Source: JBMNNU01 sp050942695 (GTDB taxonomy: Bacteria; Chloroflexota; UBA6077). Taken from it: a stretch of DNA of 8,500 nt. A program made the translations under genes and the position numbers. The notes below the pieces were generated by a model. That model did not search any database. It had not been told where the DNA came from and saw only the letters and a list, made by a program, of their open reading frames with translations. Below, piece by piece: positions 5,900 through 8,500 of the stretch (its first letter is position 1; each line of letters opens with the position of its first letter). The stretch spans positions 1-8,500 of the forward strand of contig JBMNNU010000133.1 in assembly GCA_050942695.1 (NCBI GenBank), given 5' to 3'.

Positions 5900-7315
5900 G
5901 TGAAACAGCGAGTCCGTATCGAACGCGACACCATGGGGGAAGTGCAGGTACCTGCAGACGCCTATTACGGAGCTCATACTCAGCGAGCTATCGAGAACTT
6001 TCCGATCAGCAACCTTCGCTTCCCCCGCCGCTTCATACAGGCATTAGGCCTCATCAAGTTGGTATCTGCCGAAGTGAACGTAGAGCTAGGGCTTCTGGAC
6101 CCTCGCTTCGGCGCAGCCATCGCCCGAGCTGCTCGTGAGGTGGCGGACGGAAAACTGGATAGCCAGTTCCCAGTGGATATATTCCAAACTGGTTCTGGTA
6201 CCTCAACCAATATGAACGCCAATGAGGTGATCGCCGGCCGTGCCAACGAGCTGCTGGAAGGCAAAAAAGGTGGCAAAGAGCCGGTTCACCCTAACGATCA
6301 CGTCAATTTAGGCCAGTCATCCAACGATGTTATTCCTACCACTATTCATCTATCTGCCCTTCTGGCCATTCAGCAGGAGCTGCTTCCAGCCATAACCATT
6401 CTCAGAGACGCCCTGTTGGAGAAGTCCCGACAGCTTATGCCGGTGGTGAAGACGGGCCGCACTCATCTACAGGACGCTACCCCTATTCGGTTAGGACAGG
6501 AATTTCTCGGTTTCGCTGGGCAAGTGGAACGGGGGATTCGCTGTATCGAATCTACCCAAAGGGAGCTTCAAGAGGTGGCTTTAGGCGGAACAGCCGTTGG
6601 GACTGGTATAAACACCCACCCCGAGTTCTCGCGGCGCTGTTGTGAACGTCTATCGATCTTAACGGGTATCCAGATTTGGGAGACCGATAACCACTTTCAG
6701 GCGCAAAGCACCATCGATGGCGCAGTGCAGTTCCACGGTGTTCTAAACGGCTTGGCTGTAGCGCTGATGAAGATCGCCAACGATATTCGATGGCTCGGCT
6801 CGGGGCCGCGAGCAGGGATTGGCGAAATCGCTCTTCCTGCAGTTCAACCCGGCAGCTCAATCATGCCGGGCAAAGTGAACCCAGTCATAGCCGAGTCTCT
6901 AGCAATGGTATGCGCTCAGGTGATGGGCAATCACACAACCATCACCGTTGCAGGCCAATCTGGAAATTTTGAACTGAACGTGATGTTGCCAATTGCCGCT
7001 TACAGCCTGCTTCAGTCCATCGAGTTGCTGGCCTCTGCTAGCAGGAACTTCACTGAGCGACTCGTAGTTGGTGTAGAAGCCACCAAGCGTGGACCTGAGA
7101 TGGTGGAGAGGGGATTGGCGATCGCCACAGGCCTGGTTTCAGCGGTCGGATACGATATGGCTGCCGAGATCGCAAAAGAGGCTGCCCGGACTGGCCGAAC
7201 GGTTCGAAGCGTAGCCCAACAGAAGACGAACCTCTCGGCGAAAGAGTTGGACCGGCTGCTCGATCCTACGGCTATGACACAACCAGGCCACCATCTGGGG
7301 CCTTCTAGTAGTTAG
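5900..7315 (+). CDS. fumC: Class II fumarate hydratase
   Basis: Catalyses reversible hydration of fumarate to L-malate in the TCA cycle as a cytoplasmic homotetramer, without an iron-sulfur cluster. From GTG 5900 it is 471 aa, close to the 467 of E. coli FumC. Visible family motifs are ERDTMGEVQVPADAYYGA at the N-terminus, TSTNMNANEV (101-110), HPNDHVNLGQSSND (130-143), GRTHLQDA with His189, the SS-loop signature GSSIMPGKVN (318-327, with catalytic Ser319 or Ser320) and GNFELNV (355-361). PGKVN rather than PAKVN in the SS loop argues for fumarase over aspartase. The frame is open upstream to 5783, but the extra 26 codons from TTG 5822 do not resemble the family and overlap a palindrome, so GTG 5900 is preferred. 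It diverges from the thiolase gene and is followed after 66 bp by a small membrane-protein gene with its own promoter. Confidence 0.93.
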   Translation: MKQRVRIERDTMGEVQVPADAYYGAHTQRAIENFPISNLRFPRRFIQALGLIKLVSAEVNVELGLLDPRFGAAIARAAREVADGKLDSQFPVDIFQTGSGTSTNMNANEVIAGRANELLEGKKGGKEPVHPNDHVNLGQSSNDVIPTTIHLSALLAIQQELLPAITILRDALLEKSRQLMPVVKTGRTHLQDATPIRLGQEFLGFAGQVERGIRCIESTQRELQEVALGGTAVGTGINTHPEFSRRCCERLSILTGIQIWETDNHFQAQSTIDGAVQFHGVLNGLAVALMKIANDIRWLGSGPRAGIGEIALPAVQPGSSIMPGKVNPVIAESLAMVCAQVMGNHTTITVAGQSGNFELNVMLPIAAYSLLQSIELLASASRNFTERLVVGVEATKRGPEMVERGLAIATGLVSAVGYDMAAEIAKEAARTGRTVRSVAQQKTNLSAKELDRLLDPTAMTQPGHHLGPSSS

Positions 7316-7350
7316 CAGCCTCCGCACCTTACTTTCTGTCGGCCAACTAC

Positions 7351-7359
7351 TGGTATAAT
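7351..7359 (+). promoter_or_regulatory. Extended -10 promoter for the small membrane protein gene
   Basis: TGGTATAAT (7351-7359) is a perfect -10 hexamer with the TGN extension. No good -35 is present at 17-18 bp, which extended -10 promoters tolerate. Start is predicted near 7366, giving a leader of only about 16 bases that just contains the SD AGGAGGTG (7369-7376) before GTG 7382. It probably drives the membrane-protein, nitroreductase and dCMP deaminase genes. Confidence 0.65.
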
Positions 7360-7381
7360 AGTCGATCGAGGAGGTGCGAAC

Positions 7382-7600
7382 GTGAAATTCCCCGTAATCA
7401 AAACCAAGGCCGGCCAGTATACATGGCTGCAGGTGTTGTGTCTTGTAATATCAGGTATCGCCTTCTGGCAGAATAGCATGACCGTTGCTCTCGTCTTTCT
7501 GTTTATCGGCACCATTTTCGGAGTGATAGCCGCGATATCAAGGGTTAAGGAAGCTCAAAGAACGAATCCTCAGGCTTTCGTCCGGCGCCGACGGCGCTAG
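7382..7600 (+). CDS. Hypothetical small membrane protein, 72 aa
   Basis: I do not recognise this family. The 72-residue product has a short basic N-terminus (Lys2, Lys7, Lys9), two hydrophobic segments at about residues 14-30 and 33-52 separated by a tight polar turn (QNS), and a soluble basic tail ending in five consecutive arginines. By the positive-inside rule both ends should be cytoplasmic, making a helical hairpin in the inner membrane. The gene is supported by a perfect extended -10 promoter, the strong SD AGGAGGTG with five bases to GTG 7382, and codon structure that ends cleanly at TAG. The nitroreductase gene follows after 43 bp on the same strand, so co-transcription is likely. No function is proposed. 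Confidence 0.72.
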   Translation: MKFPVIKTKAGQYTWLQVLCLVISGIAFWQNSMTVALVFLFIGTIFGVIAAISRVKEAQRTNPQAFVRRRRR

Positions 7601-7643
7601 ATGCGATAAAGAAGGCTCGAAGAAGTCGGGAGGTTGGCTGGCT

Positions 7644-8138
7644 GTGCTGGATACGATTAAAAAGCGAAGGAGTATTCGCCGGTACACCGGCGAAGCTGTC
7701 ACTGAGGATCAAATCAACGCTTTGCTGGAGGCGGCGATGGCCGCCCCATCGGGAAACGGACTCGCCCCTTGGGAATTCATCGTAGTGCGGGACAAGGACT
7801 TGCGCGAGCAGTTGTCCAAAGTCCACCAGTGGTCCTGGATGGCAGCCAACGCGCCGGTAGTATTCGTGGTTTGTGGCAAGGAGGACGTATCGGACCACTG
7901 GGTGTCCGACTGTAGCGCCGCTACAGAGAATCTGTTGCTACAGGCGACCAGCATGGGATTAGGCGGTGTTTGGGTAGGTATCTATCCTAGAACGGAAAGA
8001 GAGAACAAGCTCCGGCAGCTACTGAACGTCCCTTCGAAAGTCCGGATTCTATGCATGGTCCCCATCGGGCATCCGGACGAGCAGAAACCAGCCCGCACCG
8101 GTTTTGACTCCGCAAAAGTGCATTACGAAAAATACTAA
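7644..8138 (+). CDS. Nitroreductase family FMN protein
   Basis: This 164-aa protein belongs to the NAD(P)H:FMN nitroreductase fold, normally a homodimer with FMN at the interface. The start is GTG 7644 with GGGAGGT (7628-7634) nine bases upstream, giving the classical MLDTIKKRRSIRRY opening with FMN-phosphate-binding Arg8, Arg9, Ser10 and Arg12. Further landmarks are AAPSG (33-37), DCSAATENLLLQATSMGLGGVWVG (89-112) and the C-terminal IGHPDE (141-146) plus KVHYEKY. The loop after APS reads GNGLAPW, whereas most relatives have an Asn two residues before a Gln-Pro-Trp; both polar residues are replaced here by Gly39 and Ala41. Physiological substrates of such proteins are often unknown (nitro compounds, quinones, flavins), and none can be assigned. 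It lies 43 bp after the membrane-protein gene and 60 bp before the dCMP deaminase gene. Confidence 0.88.
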   Translation: MLDTIKKRRSIRRYTGEAVTEDQINALLEAAMAAPSGNGLAPWEFIVVRDKDLREQLSKVHQWSWMAANAPVVFVVCGKEDVSDHWVSDCSAATENLLLQATSMGLGGVWVGIYPRTERENKLRQLLNVPSKVRILCMVPIGHPDEQKPARTGFDSAKVHYEKY

Positions 8139-8140
8139 AC

Positions 8141-8189
8141 GAGCAGCGAGTAGCGATTTTCTTCACGCTAACTGCTATTCGCTCTTCAG
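8141..8189. repeat. Heptamer-phased repeat with inverted symmetry between nitroreductase and dCMP deaminase
   Basis: Seven in-phase 7-mers fill the 60-bp spacer. The first two are GAGCAGC and GAGTAGC; the fifth and sixth are TAACTGC and TATTCGC. The two halves are inverted: AGCGAGTAGC (8145-8154) pairs with GCTATTCGCT (8174-8183), nine Watson-Crick pairs and one G-U. The stem ends just before the SD AGGAG (8188-8192) of the next gene, so it might also influence its translation. Confidence 0.5.
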
Positions 8190-8198
8190 GAGTGATCG

Positions 8199-8500
8199 AT
8201 GGATCGACCTAACTGGGACGACTACTTCATGACAATAGCCAGGGACGTGGCGAGAAGATCTAACTGCTGCCGCCGGCACGTCGGCGCCATCATCGTAGTA
8301 GGCAAGAGCATCGTCAGCACCGGATACAACGGGACCCCTATGGGTGTCCGCAACTGTAACGAAGGTGGTTGCCTTCGCTGCAACTCAGACGTTCCCCCGG
8401 GGCAGGGGTATGACACCTGTATATGTGTCCACGCCGAAGCCAACGCCATGCTGTTGGCTGCCCGGCATGGCACCGCTATCGAGGGAGGCGTACTGTACAG
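8199..8500 (+). CDS. Deoxycytidylate (dCMP) deaminase (3' partial)
   Basis: Deaminates dCMP to dUMP, feeding thymidylate synthesis. The first 100 residues are in the window and the frame runs off its end without a stop. The opening MDRPNWDDYFMTIARDVARRSNC, followed by CRRHVGAIIV and STGYNGTPMG, is characteristic of the ComEB/dCMP deaminase family. The zinc-binding and proton-shuttle motif is His78-Ala-Glu80 in VHAEANAM. The second zinc motif (PCxxC) should lie just past the window end after VLY. A cysteine-rich stretch (Cys53, Cys58, Cys61, Cys74, Cys76), with Cys23, Cys24 and His27 upstream, may supply the second structural zinc site known in some family members. ATG 8199 has AGGAG (8188-8192) six bases upstream. 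It is the third gene of the plus-strand set after the nitroreductase. Confidence 0.93.
   Translation, partial: MDRPNWDDYFMTIARDVARRSNCCRRHVGAIIVVGKSIVSTGYNGTPMGVRNCNEGGCLRCNSDVPPGQGYDTCICVHAEANAMLLAARHGTAIEGGVLY

Noticed and set aside
7585..7597. Palindrome GCGCCGACGGCGC at the end of the 72-aa gene
   Set aside because: It is explained by the run of arginine codons (CGG, CGC, CGA) and has a one-base loop, so it is unlikely to be a functional hairpin.
1..8500. CRISPR arrays, insertion sequences, tRNA or rRNA genes, phage or defence genes
   Set aside because: No regularly spaced long repeats, transposase-like proteins, cloverleaf sequences or known defence domains were seen on either strand.

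Overview
The window is bacterial chromosomal DNA of moderate GC (a little above 50% by eye, not computed). Genes are densely packed, Shine-Dalgarno (SD) sequences are strong, and GTG starts are common: the thiamine-diphosphate enzyme, fumarase, small membrane protein and nitroreductase genes all appear to start with GTG. There is no CRISPR array, RNA gene, transposase, phage gene or recognisable defence gene. The gene mix, together with degenerate 7-bp repeats in the spacers, reminds me of uncultured Chloroflexota. That is a weak guess from general familiarity, not a result.

Layout. (1) 1-1335, plus strand: the 3' part of an M28 zinc aminopeptidase gene with an inserted PA domain, followed without a gap by a 49-residue zinc-ribbon protein. 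A strong GC hairpin at 1342-1365 separates these from the convergent genes that follow. (2) 5640-1377, minus strand: three separated genes, in transcription order a thiolase, a thiamine-diphosphate (ThDP) enzyme related to acetolactate synthase, and an NAD(P)-dependent oxidoreductase of the malate/L-lactate dehydrogenase family (PF02615). A good sigma-70-type promoter lies ahead of the thiolase gene. The spacers of 212 and 134 bp hold dyads and 7-bp-phased repeats, so this is a co-oriented cluster rather than a tightly packed operon. (3) 5900-7315, plus strand: a class II fumarase gene, divergent from the thiolase gene, with a roughly 40-bp imperfect palindrome in its leader. (4) 7351-8500, plus strand: an extended -10 promoter followed by a 72-residue membrane protein, a nitroreductase-family flavoprotein and a dCMP deaminase cut by the window end.

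Functionally most of this is central and 2-oxo/CoA metabolism: fumarase (TCA cycle), thiolase (acyl-CoA claisen or thiolysis chemistry), a ThDP enzyme acting on 2-oxo acids, and a 2-hydroxy-acid/2-oxo-acid oxidoreductase. The last three could form one catabolic route, but no substrate can be read from the sequence.

I found no clear new biological system. The most interesting non-coding signal is the repeated use of degenerate heptamer-phased repeats in three separate spacers. Other points worth checking are a 15-bp perfect inverted repeat between the thiolase and ThDP genes, a dyad at the ThDP gene start, the fumarase leader palindrome, and active-site variants in the thiolase and nitroreductase.
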